This document shows, in pieces, positions 36,400-47,500 of a stretch of DNA of 64,000 nucleotides. Every line of letters starts with the position of its first letter. The stretch's first letter is position 1. The stretch lies in assembly GCA_026419785.1 (NCBI GenBank), contig JAODTK010002555.1, positions 310,001 to 374,000 on the forward strand, read 5' to 3'. The position numbers and the translations under genes were made by a program. The notes beneath the pieces were generated by a model. The model ran no database searches and had not been told where the DNA came from. It saw only the letters and a program-made list of their open reading frames with translations. This DNA comes from Sclerodactyla briareus (lineage: Eukaryota; Echinodermata; Holothuroidea; Dendrochirotida; Sclerodactylidae).

Positions 36400-36675
36400 G
36401 GAATAGCCCCGCAACCTCCGGAACGTCCACGTTCCAGAGTTCGTTTCAGTGTTACAAATACAAACAACAACCCGAAGACTTGGTCATAACTCACCTCCAA
36501 TTATCATTTCTTTGTTTTTCATAATCTTCACATCGGGGACTATTCTACCAGCAGTGTGAGAACCAATAAAATTACACACAGCATTTTGTAGGGTATAGAC
36601 TTTGTAGAATGGTTACTACAAACTGTCAACGAATATTTAAATACCGGTAACTTTAGATTCAGTCTTGTACTTTAC
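36400..36675. other. Unassigned short gap between LINE remains
   Basis: AT-rich sequence with no supported feature; possibly LINE 3' untranslated remains. Confidence 0.4.
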
Positions 36676-36678
36676 CTC

Positions 36679-37010
36679 TCAGGCCATGAATGTATATTTA
36701 TGTATTATTATATTAGGAAATATTCCAAATGCGTAGTCCCCCTGTTCTATAGCAGAAGTGATATCATTTACAACATTCGCGAGAACATGTATGTTGAATG
36801 TTCTCACGAAACCATACTGTTCATTAGGAAGAATATTATTCTTATTAAGAAAATTGGCTATTCGATTATACATCAGTTTTTCTGAAAAGGAACAGGCAAT
36901 ACGAAATTGTTTATAAAACTAATACAATAGGGGTCTCCACCTTCAAATATTGGAATAACTTTTGCAATCAATTGACTTGCCGGTGAGAGAGTGAGTCTTA
37001 CCATTGTAGT
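36679..37010 (-). mobile_element. LINE reverse transcriptase fragment, minus strand
   Basis: Reading the minus strand gives PIFEGGDPYCIS near 36950. After a small deletion it gives MYNRIANFLNKNNILPNEQYG and later VVNDITSAIEQGDYAFGIF (36679-36873). These are the palm/finger segments of non-LTR reverse transcriptases, just before the catalytic DxxxAFD motif, which is not present. The orientation is opposite to the flanking LINE fragments, so it is a separate insertion or an inverted piece. Confidence 0.75.
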
Positions 37011-37174
37011 TTGCAAGGTGATAGAATTACTATAATCATATAATGATTATTTAAATGATTATATTCTTATTCGAGAGTCTCAAAAAGACCAACACAAAAA
37101 CATAATGCTTACATGATTTACTAGAACTTATGGAAGATGTTACTACTTTTTATTCCTATTGACAACGGTAAAGT

Positions 37175-37745
37175 GTTGACCTCATTCTTCTGGACTTCCA
37201 GGAGGCTTTGGGCAAGGTGCCTCATAAAGGTTTTCGGTTCAAATTTGAGAGGTTGGGTATCACCGACATGTCCTGGAGTGGATTCAAAAAGGGCCTCGCA
37301 ATAGGGCGCAGAGACCAGTGATGTTCCACAAATGTCGATTCTTTGTCTCCCGCTTTTTTTGGCCTATATTAACGATCCGAGTTAAAATCGATCTATAGGG
37401 CATTCGGGGTGATTTGATTCAGGTTTCCAAAATTATCCATAGCTTCGATAGCCTTTCTTTCGACTAATTTGAATTTTCCAATTTATGTTACTACTAATAG
37501 GGGCCATTGTCTCATGCTGCGTTGTAAACGTTGCAGATTAGACATTCTGAAGTATTTCTTTCCGTCCAGAGTGAATGATGAGAGAACAGCGGATGTTATT
37601 TGGCTAAGAGCGGCGATGCCTTCAAGAACCTTCTCGACTTTCTCAGGAATTGTGGGGGAATTCGGTAAGTCCTGTCTTCTTCTTCTGGGTTGTTGTACTG
37701 TGGTTCCAGGTCATGCCATTGGGACACGAAGCGACCCTTCCTGAC
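37175..37745 (+). mobile_element. LINE reverse transcriptase and C-terminal fragment
   Basis: The plus strand encodes VDLILLDFQEALGKVPHKGF at 37175 (motif A region). After a stop it encodes VPQMSILCLPLFLAYINDP at 37323, the usual VPQGSVLGPLLFL.YIND motif, and then CKRCRLDILKYFFPSRV at about 37520, the C-terminal RCRLDIRKYFF.QRV signature. The YADD region has been lost between these. Stops and frameshifts mark it as dead. The C-terminal type differs from the element at 32.9-35.0 kb, so a second LINE family is represented. Confidence 0.8.
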
Positions 37746-37759
37746 CCTTTCTTACTAAT

Positions 37760-38195
37760 CTAGGATCTTCTTCATATTCTTCTGCCAGCTCTCAAGCTCC
37801 CTCTGACAGTGTATCCATCAATATTATGAGAAGAGATTGTTTAGTACCGAGCTTCGGACGGATCCCTAGGCCCACTTCCACAGCTAATTCTCTCGTGTCT
37901 CCGTATTGTGTGGTCACGGTTGTTGTGGTTTGTTCGTAGGTTCCTTTCAACAATTCAAGCTTCGGGAAGCCCCCCGTTGTTCTTAGGCTCCAGTAGACAA
38001 CCACTCGTGACACCCGATCGTAAGATCACCACCTTTATCTAGCCATTCGATTTATGTTTTAGCTATTTGATTCTTCAGCATCTACTAATTGGATTCGTAT
38101 GGGCTAATTCCGTTTAGACATCGTTTTCGCTGAAAAAAAACGTTCCCCGAACACCGAAGTATTGCCAAACGTTTGCCTGGCTGTTTGAATTGCAT
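37760..38195. other. Unassigned stretch before the next LINE fragment
   Basis: It may be the 5' part of the following LINE, as its frames are short and ambiguous. No independent gene is supported. Confidence 0.35.
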
Positions 38196-38199
38196 GCCC

Positions 38200-38905
38200 G
38201 ATTGAGAAAAAAAAAACTACGATGTCTGTGATCTATATTTTCGAGAAGGACTTGCAAGTGTTGTTTGTGACAGAATCATGGCTTTGCGGTGATAGTCTGG
38301 ATGGCGTGCCACTTGCTGATTTCAGATATACTTTGCCACATTTCTCTGTGCACATGTTCCTGTTTCCCGCGCACAAACCATCGCCGGAAGTGGAATTGGT
38401 CTGATTGTTACCGCCGTTCCAAATGTCCCTGACTGAATGTTACACAAGCAACGTTCCGAATCATTTGGGGGGTGTCACACTGTCAAATGGATTTTCATCG
38501 TTTTTGGATTCCCACCGCTCACCGCCAGTCAGAAAGAATCAATTGAGGGTGACCTTATTCATGAGTGAATCAGTGAATTTTCGTCATTGCTGGAGTCACT
38601 TTTTGTCACCTACTGTCAGACTGTTGTAACTGGAGATGCCAATTTTCATCTGGATGGTCAGTCAAATCGGGAATCCATGATATTTCTTGATCTCCTACAT
38701 TCCCTTAATCTTCAATCAAATGTCCATGAACCCCCGCCTATTGTAGTCCAAATAATGGATGCTTTTATATCACGAGAGCTTACAGGTTTTGTTCGGATGT
38801 TTCTGTTGTTCATGAACTACTGTGGGATCACAACGCCAGCCGTTGTTCTCTTCACCATTCTTAACCTAGGGTTACAACAAAGCATTGGTTCGCTTTCGAC
38901 TTAGG
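38200..38905 (+). mobile_element. LINE endonuclease domain fragment
   Basis: The plus strand reads KDLQVLFVTESWLCGDSLDG at about 38245, the N-terminal part of the apurinic-like endonuclease. After frame changes it gives a VVTGDANFHLDGQSN motif at about 38623 (the GDFN.H.D motif) and later MDAFISRE. These steps follow the order of a Jockey/CR1-type endonuclease. Two or more frameshifts and stops are present. The RT remains at 39.0-39.5 kb are probably the same copy after an internal deletion. Confidence 0.8.
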
Positions 38906-38999
38906 CAGTTTCGACGCCGTCCTCAAACCTCAAATTCATATCTAATCTGATTGAGAGAGTATCGAGCTAACTGAGTACCTTCAGGAAAACAACTTGTAC

Positions 39000-39545
39000 T
39001 CCAAATCAAGTGTCAACCTAACTCCCTCTGTGGAGAGGCTCTCACACGAATCCAAATGACATTCTCCCTCGCTGTGGTCAACAGCCTGAGGTGGTACCAC
39101 TTGCTGCTGCTGGACTTTTCCCAAGCATTGATATAGATACGCTGTCCTCATCGCATTCCTCTACTCCAATGTCTGCATGGCAGGTATGGAATCACTATCC
39201 ACTGGGACTCTTCAACAGTATCAGACGGTCCGTCGTATATGGAGAATCATCCGATAGTTGCTATGGACTCGAACAATGGAATTCCCCAAGGCTTCGGTAA
39301 ACGGTCCATTTTGTTCACTTTGTTTGTCTGCGGCCCGCGGTGACCTATAATCCACACGCATTATATGTATTATTCACTCAAGTGAACGCGATTCCATTAT
39401 AGCGAGTTGGATGTTGTCTTCTCGATTCAAGACATGGGCAGCCGCGAACCGACTGGTCCTGATTATGTCAAGACAGAGTAATACATATCAGCTTCCAAGT
39501 TTGTATCACTCCCCGTTTCCGAAAATGATTACTTCTTACTGTACA
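39000..39545 (+). mobile_element. LINE reverse transcriptase fragment continuing the copy at 38.2 kb
   Basis: The plus strand reads RRSVVYGESSDSCYGLE at about 39222. By one shift it continues into NGIPQGFGKRSILFTLF at 39275, the GIPQGSVLGP motif. The following YADD box is degraded and a later VIHISASKFVS-like phrase is typical of the downstream region. Dead element remains. Confidence 0.7.
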
Positions 39546-39587
39546 AGTCACTTCCAGTTTGTTTGACTTGTAAGGACTTATTTGGCT

Positions 39588-39655
39588 ATTATTCTTATTA
39601 TTATTATTATTAATATATTATTAGTATTATTATTAATTTATTATTATTTTCTTGA
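39588..39655 (+). repeat. (TTA)n microsatellite
   Basis: Imperfect TTATTA repetition of about 65 bp directly after the LINE fragment; it could be the element's repetitive tail. Confidence 0.9.
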
Positions 39656-39659
39656 ACAG

Positions 39660-41190
39660 GGAAAGGCCCTCACCAACTTATATATTAGAATCCTCAAAAT
39701 TTGCTGGCAAAAAAGGACCGCGAACGATGATTGTACACAGCCACTTTATTAACCACAATGTACTCGAAACTTCCCAGTGAATACTGCGCTCATCATTGCC
39801 GCTAGTACATGTTGACTGTAAACCTCGACACCAATCAGAAGGAGTTTTAAATGATATCCAGGTTTGCACATATCCCTCGATTTCCTGGGCATGTGGAGTC
39901 ACACCAAAGCATCTTGAATTAGTTTACTGGGTTGGGAATTTGGGAGAAGATGGTGTTTGGCGCTCTCCATCTGGCATACAATAGTAAGGCCCGGAGTGAT
40001 CGTGCATTCTGTTTAATATCCTAGGCCCATGAATTGCGAAATAGGGGTCGGAAAGACCGTGAGGCTGGCAGTGTCTGTGCTATGAAGTGGAATATTAGAG
40101 ACATACGGCCTCCCACCACCTCAGGCCTTTTTTTTTAACGTAGAACGAAAGGGGAAACGGGTCCCCAAACTAGAACCCCCTCTCAAGCCAACCCCACGCC
40201 CGTAGGGTTCTTCTTTTCTTAAAACTCATTATATATATTCATTAGGCAACTCATTGGGTTCAAACGTTTATACCAATCACCCACCCGCAATTGAAAAATT
40301 GGTAGGCCAGTAGGCCTTGTACAATGAACATCTCCACGGCCTGCAAGTGCCGCCAAAAGTTTTGCAGAATCCAAACCAATGAACAATAGTCAGTATGAGG
40401 AAGATATTGTATATAGAAGAATTATACCAGTGTACTGGTCACATAGCGCTACGTCGTTAGAATGTCAAGATTTGGGGATATTGTAACGGCGTATAGACGA
40501 CAGAATTAATACAAAGAGGATGCACATTTTATCTCAATCAAGTGATATGCATTACAATTTTAAAGACGATTTTTCTCATTAATTTAGAAAATGCGACATG
40601 AAATTCACATTACCAGCAGGCTCATGCAGCTTAGAATACTTAAACAGGGCCGTTTCGGGCATCTTGGGGGGGGGGGGGGGTGTGAATGTCACGTCTATGT
40701 CCTAAATAAACTCAATACCAAAGTTCACTAAGGTCGGATGGTGGTAACGTAATGATATAGTTCGAGATTATAAATGATATTCTACGATATATTATATACA
40801 GTTTTTTCTCAATCTGTAACAATCTCAAACTGGCCGAGACGTACGTACGTAACAATCTACTTTACCTCCAAACACAACGGAAGCTCTAGAATCCCTAATG
40901 ATACACGACGAACCCACTTAAACTACGGTTACTCGCCAATCCAACATATGAACAGTGAAACCAAACAAGGTTTGTCGTCCGCCTACGCGCGTCAACTGAT
41001 AGTGGTGCTATACTTAGATAGTCCAGTAGTGCTCACTATTAATTGATGTATCTCCAGAATCAAATGTCTGGCGACCCCTACGCATAATGTTTTTAAATGG
41101 TCCCTTTACGACCCCACCCCTACTAGTTGCGTCAAATTAGATATCCTAATCGTTGGGTTCCGGTCGGAGGTCAACGCAAATGTACGTCCC
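39660..41190. other. Unassigned non-coding stretch
   Basis: No gene is supported. A 15-base G run lies at 40666-40680. The 90-codon plus frame at 40774-41046 has no motif I recognise. Confidence 0.4.
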
Positions 41191-41660
41191 GGTATAAAGC
41201 ATGAACAAAAAACCATCTTTCAGTCAAAACCTTGGGTTCTTGTTGCATAGGGGTGGCAACGTAACGATCTTACGTTGCCACACGCTTATAAAAGAACAGG
41301 TTGCTAGAGAAATTACCGGAAGCAAAACAACCATATGCCAACGAAACGTTGAAGGTTCGCATTATATGATATGTCCAAAATAATGGATAGGCAGGTGGAA
41401 TTCCAAACCTCAGCGGAATGTGTTAAACTGCTGGGAGACCTCAGCGAAAATACGGCGTTGATAAATATTCGTAATACGCCGTTAGCGATCTGTGGGAGCC
41501 AAGCGAATACCCCCACCCGCCTTCAGCAACTAAAGCGGAAGATTGCGACATTCCATACTAAATACGCTAGAGTTTATCACTAATGTGGATTACCCTGACA
41601 TGAACTATCAAGAGGACATTTCAATGATAATCATTGTATCCATTGTGCCAGGGATTTTTT
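41190..41660 (+). repeat. Unidentified dispersed repeat, copy 1, with hairpin and 70-codon frame
   Basis: This shares several segments in the same order with 60.0-60.5 kb: GTGGCAA-hairpin, ATGGATAGGCAGG.. /ATGGACAGGGG, TTCCAAAC, CGGCGTTGATAAA / CAGCGTTGATAAA, GTAATACG, GCGAATACCCCCACCCG / ATGAATACTCCCTCCCG, CAACTAAAGCGG / CAACCAAAGCGG, and GATAATCATTGT. A plus frame at 41371-41583 is intact here (with LSENTALINIRNTPLAICG) and broken in copy 2, which suggests a once-coding ancestor. No protein family is recognised. A TTATAAAA word follows the hairpin. Confidence 0.6.
41253..41281. other. 12-bp perfect hairpin
   Basis: GTGGCAACGTAA at 41253-41264, loop CGATC, and TTACGTTGCCAC at 41270-41281. 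Copy 2 of the same repeat has a degenerate version near 60080-60112, so the structure belongs to the repeat family. Confidence 0.85.
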
Positions 41661-41689
41661 TTTTCATTTAATATATAGAGTAGGGTCGC

Positions 41690-42515
41690 TTAATTGATTC
41701 TATTGCATTCTCCAGCTATTTCGATTATGCGGATCCAAAAATCGAAGGTTGCATTTTCCGACATGGTTTTGGCGGCGATTTTGGAATTTCAAAATGCCGC
41801 TATCCCTAAAAGGAGAGTGATTACAATTAGTGACAACATAACTTGTCGCGGTACAGTGAGATCTAACGGTAATATCACATCACTCAGGCTTTATGGCGGA
41901 CATCTTGAATTTAAAAAATGGACGCCGTCCCGCGTAAAATAATGATCTCACTAACTTGGGGGACGGGTCTTCAGTAACAACTTGGACATGAGTTTGATTC
42001 GAGTATTCGTAGAGACTAATCAGGCAGTTATCGGGATCAAAGATTAGCCAGGAATAGAGGAAGTGGTAGCAATTACGGAAATATTTGTTGAAAGCTATAC
42101 AGTGGCCTGCGGTTTTACGCGTATCGTCCATATTCTTGTTACGAGGTAAACCGTCAATGGTATCAATGGCTTTCGGGCAAATGGCGGTTCAGTTGATCGC
42201 CGAATAAACAATATTTCCATATTTTATCTAATCCTATCCCCATTATTTCTTATACTTTGGCATAATCCACGTAGCTGAACTTATGTTTATGAGATCTAAC
42301 AGGGAGAGGGGGACACTTTTCTACTGCTGAGTCGGTTGCTAATTATATTATGGTCACGCCCCAAACGGATAGCGCCATTCCAGTTGGAGGGGGGAACCAG
42401 AAAGCCAAGAGTTTTAGTGATTCCTTGACCGCCTTCATAACCTTTCACCTAAGTCTGTGAACCTAAGATTACCTTTGAGTTACCCCAAAACAATTGTATT
42501 ATGATGGGTACACCA
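41690..42515. other. Probable diverged interspersed repeat, no gene
   Basis: Phrases such as TTTTGGCGGCGATTTTGGAA and TATGGCGGACATCTTGAATT at 41.77-41.92 kb are of a kind common in interspersed repeats. A frame at 41694-41942 is a by-product. The rest shows nothing recognisable. Confidence 0.4.
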
Positions 42516-42519
42516 CATA

Positions 42520-44960
42520 CCAGTATGAGCTAGATCATCATGGTGGGGTCAAGTTATGGCTCTTCACAAGCTGAAATCGCCCAAAATATCCAATTTTTCA
42601 CAATTTTCCAATTTGTTGCCCACAATGACCCTGGCTGCACCAAAACGATAGTAGAGCGCTTGCACTCCCCATAAGAAGCTACACACCAAATTTCAACTTG
42701 ATGAAACCAAGCATTCGGACTTATTCTCTCACAAGATTTTCGACTTCGGATGGCCCTTTGACCGACCCCCAAAACAATGGGATCAATACTCAATATGGGG
42801 AAGCCACATACCAAGCATGAGCTTCATTCATCCAGTTGGGGCCGACCTATGCCTCTTCACAAGCTGAAATTGCCCCCAAAAATATAATGTTCACAAGTGT
42901 ACAATTTTTGCCCAAATGAGACCTGGTCAGCACTAAAAACAATAGGATGCGTGTACTCTCCATAAGAATGCTACAAACCAAATTTCAGCTTGATTGGACT
43001 AAGTGGACTTATTGTGTTAACAAGATTCTCAGACTTCGACTTCTGGACATCGGATGACAGTTGACCTGACCCCAGCAGAACGATATGGATTCATGTACTC
43101 ATTGTTGGGAGACCATTTATTACCAACGTATGAACTTGACATATCCACATTGAGGGTGGAGTGATCGTGTTAACAAGATGAAATTTGCCAAATTATCATT
43201 TTTTCACAATTTCCCAATTTCCCCCAAATCTGACCCCGATTTACACCGAGGACTAAAGGCTCATTACTCTCAAAAGACAAGCTGCATACCGCCCATACCG
43301 AATTTCAACCTGATCGCCGGCCCAGCGAATTATTGGGAAATTAGCGTGTAACAAGATGCTCAGACTTCGCCTCTCTTGACCTCAGATGACATTTGACAGA
43401 CCCCAGACACAAATAGGGATCAGACTAATTATGGGGAACCAATATACCCAAAATATGAACTTGATCAATTCGAGTGGTGGTGGTGATTACGTGTAAACGA
43501 GCAAAAATTTGTTCAAATTTCAAATTTTTCACAATTTCCCAATTTTTCTCTCGAATCTACCCCGGTCGGCATCAAAATCAAAGGGTTCATGTACTTCCCA
43601 TAAGAAAGCTGCATACAAAATTTCAACCTGTCAGACTCAAGACTTATCCTCTCCAACAAGATGTTCAGGGACTTTGACCTCTAATGACCTCAGATGACCT
43701 TTGACCTGACCCTAAAAACTAATAGGGAGAATGTACTCTTTTGGGAGAAAAAACAATAGGAGTGCTGTACTCCCCTTAAGAAAAACTACACGCCGAATTT
43801 CAACTTGATTGACAAGCTTTTTTGGACACATCCTCTTCACAAGATTTCCGATTTGACTGGAATGACATCAGATGACCTTTGACACTGACCCCCCCCCAAA
43901 ACAAAACAGGGATCATGGACTCATTTGGGAACCCACATACCAAGTAGAAACTTCATCCATTCAGGGGGGTAGGGTTATGCTCCTTCACAAGCTAAAATTG
44001 CCCAAAATATCATTTTTTCACAATTCTCCATTTCCCCGGGTCTGCCACCAAAAACAATTGGGCACTGGTAATTCCAACAAAAGCTTACACAACCAATTTA
44101 AAATTGATTGGACTAAGCACTCTCGACTTATCCTCTCCACAAGGTGTTCAGACTTTGATCTCTAATGACCTCAGATGACTTTGACCGACCCTAAAAATAT
44201 AGGGAGCATGTATCTTTATGGGGGACCCACATTATCTCGTATGAGCTTATCCATCCAGGTGGGCCGGGTTATGCTCTCCACAAGCTAAAATCGCCCACAA
44301 ATCTAACAATCTCAATTTTCTTACAAATGACTCCTGGCTACACCAAAATATAAGGGGTTCTTGTACTCCTTAAGAAAACACTTATACACGCGAATTTCCA
44401 ACTTGATTGGACCCAGCTTTCGGACTTCTCCTCTCACAAGATTTTCCGACTTTGACCTCGAATGACTCAGACTTGGACCTTTGACCTGACCCCCCCCCCC
44501 AAAAAAAAAATAAATAGGGATCCATGTATAATTATGGGGAGCCCACATACCAAGTATTAAGCCTCATTTTAAACCAGTGGGGTTCGAGGTTCGAGTATCA
44601 CAAGCGGTGAAATTCACCAAAATATTCAATTTTTCATCAATTCTTCGATTTTTTGCCCAATGACCCTCGTCTACACACGACCATTATAGGGCAGGTATCC
44701 CCATAAGAAAGCTAGCACAACAAATTTAAACGTGATTGGACTAAGAGTTCTGAACTTATCCTCTCCACAAGGTGTTCAGACTTTTGACCTCTAGTGACCT
44801 CAGATGACTTTTGACTTCTGACCGAAAACAATAGGGGAGCATGTCTCATGTGGGGAACCCATATACAAGTATGAGCTTCCACCCTTCCAGGTAGGGTCGA
44901 GTTAAGCCTTCACCAGCCAGGGCGTCACACACACATACACAATGCAGCACACACACACTT
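42520..44960 (+). repeat. Tandem array, ~300-bp unit, about eight units, with TGACCT clusters
   Basis: Units start near 42525, 42820, 43130, 43455, 43945, 44238, 44560 and 44860 with TATGAGCTTCATCCATCCAG-like sequence. They run through TCTTCACAAGCTGAAATTGC, TTTTTCACAATTTTCCAAT, a GACCCTGGC-like phrase, TAAGAAAGCTACACACCAAA and TTTCAACTTGATTGG, and end in a TGACCT cluster plus ATGGGGAACCCACATACCAA. The best-preserved cluster (43675-43712) has perfect TGACCT hexamers at 43675, 43685, 43695 and 43702, plus TGACCC at 43707. The array ends in a CA tract at about 44925-44962. Non-coding. Confidence 0.85.
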
Positions 44961-45049
44961 TCATGACTGCATAGATCCTTGAATGGAGTCAGGAATCAAA
45001 AAGGATATAGTGAACGGACCATTGACGAACTGCTTCCTATCGACGACGC

Positions 45050-45380
45050 CGACGGACCCCATTACTCCTCGACAGGGCATAGAACGAGGGGGGGGGGGGC
45101 TGGGGGAGGGGGCGCCAGTCCCCAGTGAAAAATGTGGAGGGGCCGGAAGGGCCTTTACGCCCCTCCCCCACTGACAGGTCCCAAAACCCCTTTTTGATTT
45201 TCAAAATAGCATTTTCATTCATTTGCTTTCCCATTCCTCATTTTAGTTCAGATTTCTTGAATTTTCTGCTTATAGTCCAATTTTCGAATTAATATCCACA
45301 AAATGGGCAAATTTCGCGCGCGTCGCGCGCAATGGTGAACATTATATCGTTGCCTGTATTGTTAAGTTATGATATTCGGA
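45050..45380. repeat. Probable interspersed repeat with G/C runs and GCGCGC palindrome
   Basis: A G12 run (45088-45099), C-rich text (CGCCCCTCCCCCACTG), then AAATTTCGCGCGCGTCGCGCG at about 45308-45328. This combination looks like a dispersed repeat of the kind I recall in marine invertebrate genomes (from memory). A related TTTGGCGCGCGAAGCG lies at about 45671. No coding potential. Confidence 0.45.
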
Positions 45381-45775
45381 AAGCTATTCTCTCTGACTAG
45401 TATACCGGTGACGGCATATGTCCCAAATGTGTCTTGATAATCTGCTGAAGGAGTGGACATAGGAAGAGAAAGCGCCCGCTACTTCCCAGCTCCCATTTCG
45501 AGCAAAGGCAGTTTACCACGCATGGTCCAAAGAGACAGCCGAAATAGATATTAAAAAACGAGAGAGGAGAGGAGATGAGAGAGAGAGAGTTAGGCAGACA
45601 TTGATTCAATTTCTAAATCCGGCAAGGTGAGGCATAGTGTTTTAAATAAAATATCACGGAATTGAGCAAAGTTTGGCGCGCGAAGCGTATTTTATGTATC
45701 CGTCACCGTAAACTGCAATGAAATTCGAGCGCCTTATGAATTCGGGCAATCTTTTTTTAGAGGGGGTTGTTTGGG

Positions 45776-45812
45776 GGGGGTTTTTTTTTTTTTTTTTGGT
45801 TTTTTTTCTGGT
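45776..45812 (+). repeat. G/T homopolymer cluster
   Basis: A G-run followed by interrupted poly-T (about 45773-45808). No function assigned. Confidence 0.8.
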
Positions 45813-45879
45813 GGGATTTGCGTCGAAAGAAACGGGGAACGTGGTAAAGGAATTCTATTAACAATGGGTCACCCAGAAT

Positions 45880-47500
45880 GCACTAACTGGAGTGCCTGGA
45901 TGCCATGGTTCCTGAAAGGTGTTTTCGACCAGCTTCCAAAGAAAGGAACTTACGGCAATTAGGATCAGCAAGTTTTGGCAGAGAGACAAAACACAAGATT
46001 AAGAGCAGCAAATCGAATCTAAGGCCACCGGAAAATGCTGACAAAGGTGGGATTTGACAGTCCCCAACATATCAGATTTAGGCAAAACTCCCGAAATGGA
46101 ATTTACTGCGCCAGGTGATCAGTTCAGTTTGGCAGAAAGTCACAAGATCCAGAGTAGCAAATTGGCAAATCGCATGAGTATACGGACCTGTGAAAGCCAA
46201 AATTATTCTGGAACGAAGTTTGTGTTTTGGAGAGTGACATAATGCACCACATTGCATCCCAATTCCCTTGAATATGTAAAAACGCTTGTTGAATGAGTAA
46301 AGGCCGGATTTGGCGGTCCCTTAAAGGTGAGACTCAGACCAAACTTCCAAGAGGTCCTTACCTTACCCCCCTCGACTTGGCAGAAAAAACTACAAGATTC
46401 ACAGCAGCAAATCCCATCGAAGGACGTGTTGAAAATGCACAATGATTTCTCGAACGACGCAGTGAGTGTTTTGGAGTGCAATTATTGACCCAAATTGATC
46501 TGAGGGCCCCAGGAGAAAATGCAAAATCTGCCCAAAGTGGGGGGTGGACTTCGGCGTCCCCTGAAAGGTGACGTTTAGACCAACTCCCAAAGAAGGGAAC
46601 TCACTGCTCTCGATTGGCAAAAAAATCGCGAGATTCAGAGCCAAATCGCTTCTAAAACCTTCAAAAATGCAAAATTAATTTGGAAGGAAGCGAGTGTTTC
46701 GGGGTCCTATATTGCACACCAAACTGCATCTAAGCCCACCTGAAAATGCAAAAAATTCTCAAGTGGGAGAAGGGGGACTTTAGTGGTCCCCTGAAAGGTG
46801 AGTTTTAGAATCAACTCCCAAAGAAGGGGACCCACTGCCCTTGATTTGGCAGCAACCATCACAAGAACTTGAAGCAGCAATCGCATCTTCTAAAGGCATG
46901 CGAAAATGTACAATTATTTGAAAGAGTGTGTTTCGTTAGAGTCCGAATGGCACCAAATTGCATCTCAGGCCACCTAAAAATGCAAAATTCCCCAAAGTGG
47001 GGTAGGGGGACTTCGAAGGTTCCCTGGAGAGTGAGAATTACACCAATTCCCAAAGAAGACGATTTACTGCTTGTCACCGCTCTCGATTCGGCAGGAAAAT
47101 TACAAGATTCAAAGCAGCAAAACCTCATCTAACGACATGTGAGAATGCTCAATTAGTTTATGGACAGAGAATTGTGGTTCGGAGTCCTATGTTGCACAAA
47201 CTTGTCTCCTCAGGCCACCTGAAAATGCACGAATTTCCCAAAGTGGGATAGGGGAACTTCGGCGTTCCCCGGAAAGGTGAGGTTTAGACCACTCCGAAAG
47301 AAGGGAAAACCCCTCCAAAAACCTGCCCTCAAGTTGGGCAGAAAAATCACAAGATTCATAGCACAAATCGCATCTAAGAACTGTGAAATTGCAAAAAATT
47401 TCTGGAAGGACAGCAAAGTGGTTTGTGAGTGCTGCCATGCACGCAAATTGCATCTAAGGTCATATGAAAATGCAAAAATTCTATTCTCTAAAGGGGAGGG
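45880..47500 (+). repeat. Tandem array, ~235-bp unit, about seven units
   Basis: The phrase CACAAGATTCAGAGCAGCAA and variants recur near 45990, 46143, 46391, 46628, 46860, 47100 and 47348. Each is followed by ATCGCATCTAAGGCCACCTG, AAAATGCAAAATT, CCCAAAGTGGGG, GGGGGACTTCGGCGTCCCC, TGAAAGGTGAG and CTCCCAAAGAAGGGAAC. Units are diverged with frequent small indels. Overlapping frames on both strands here are repeat-derived. Confidence 0.85.
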
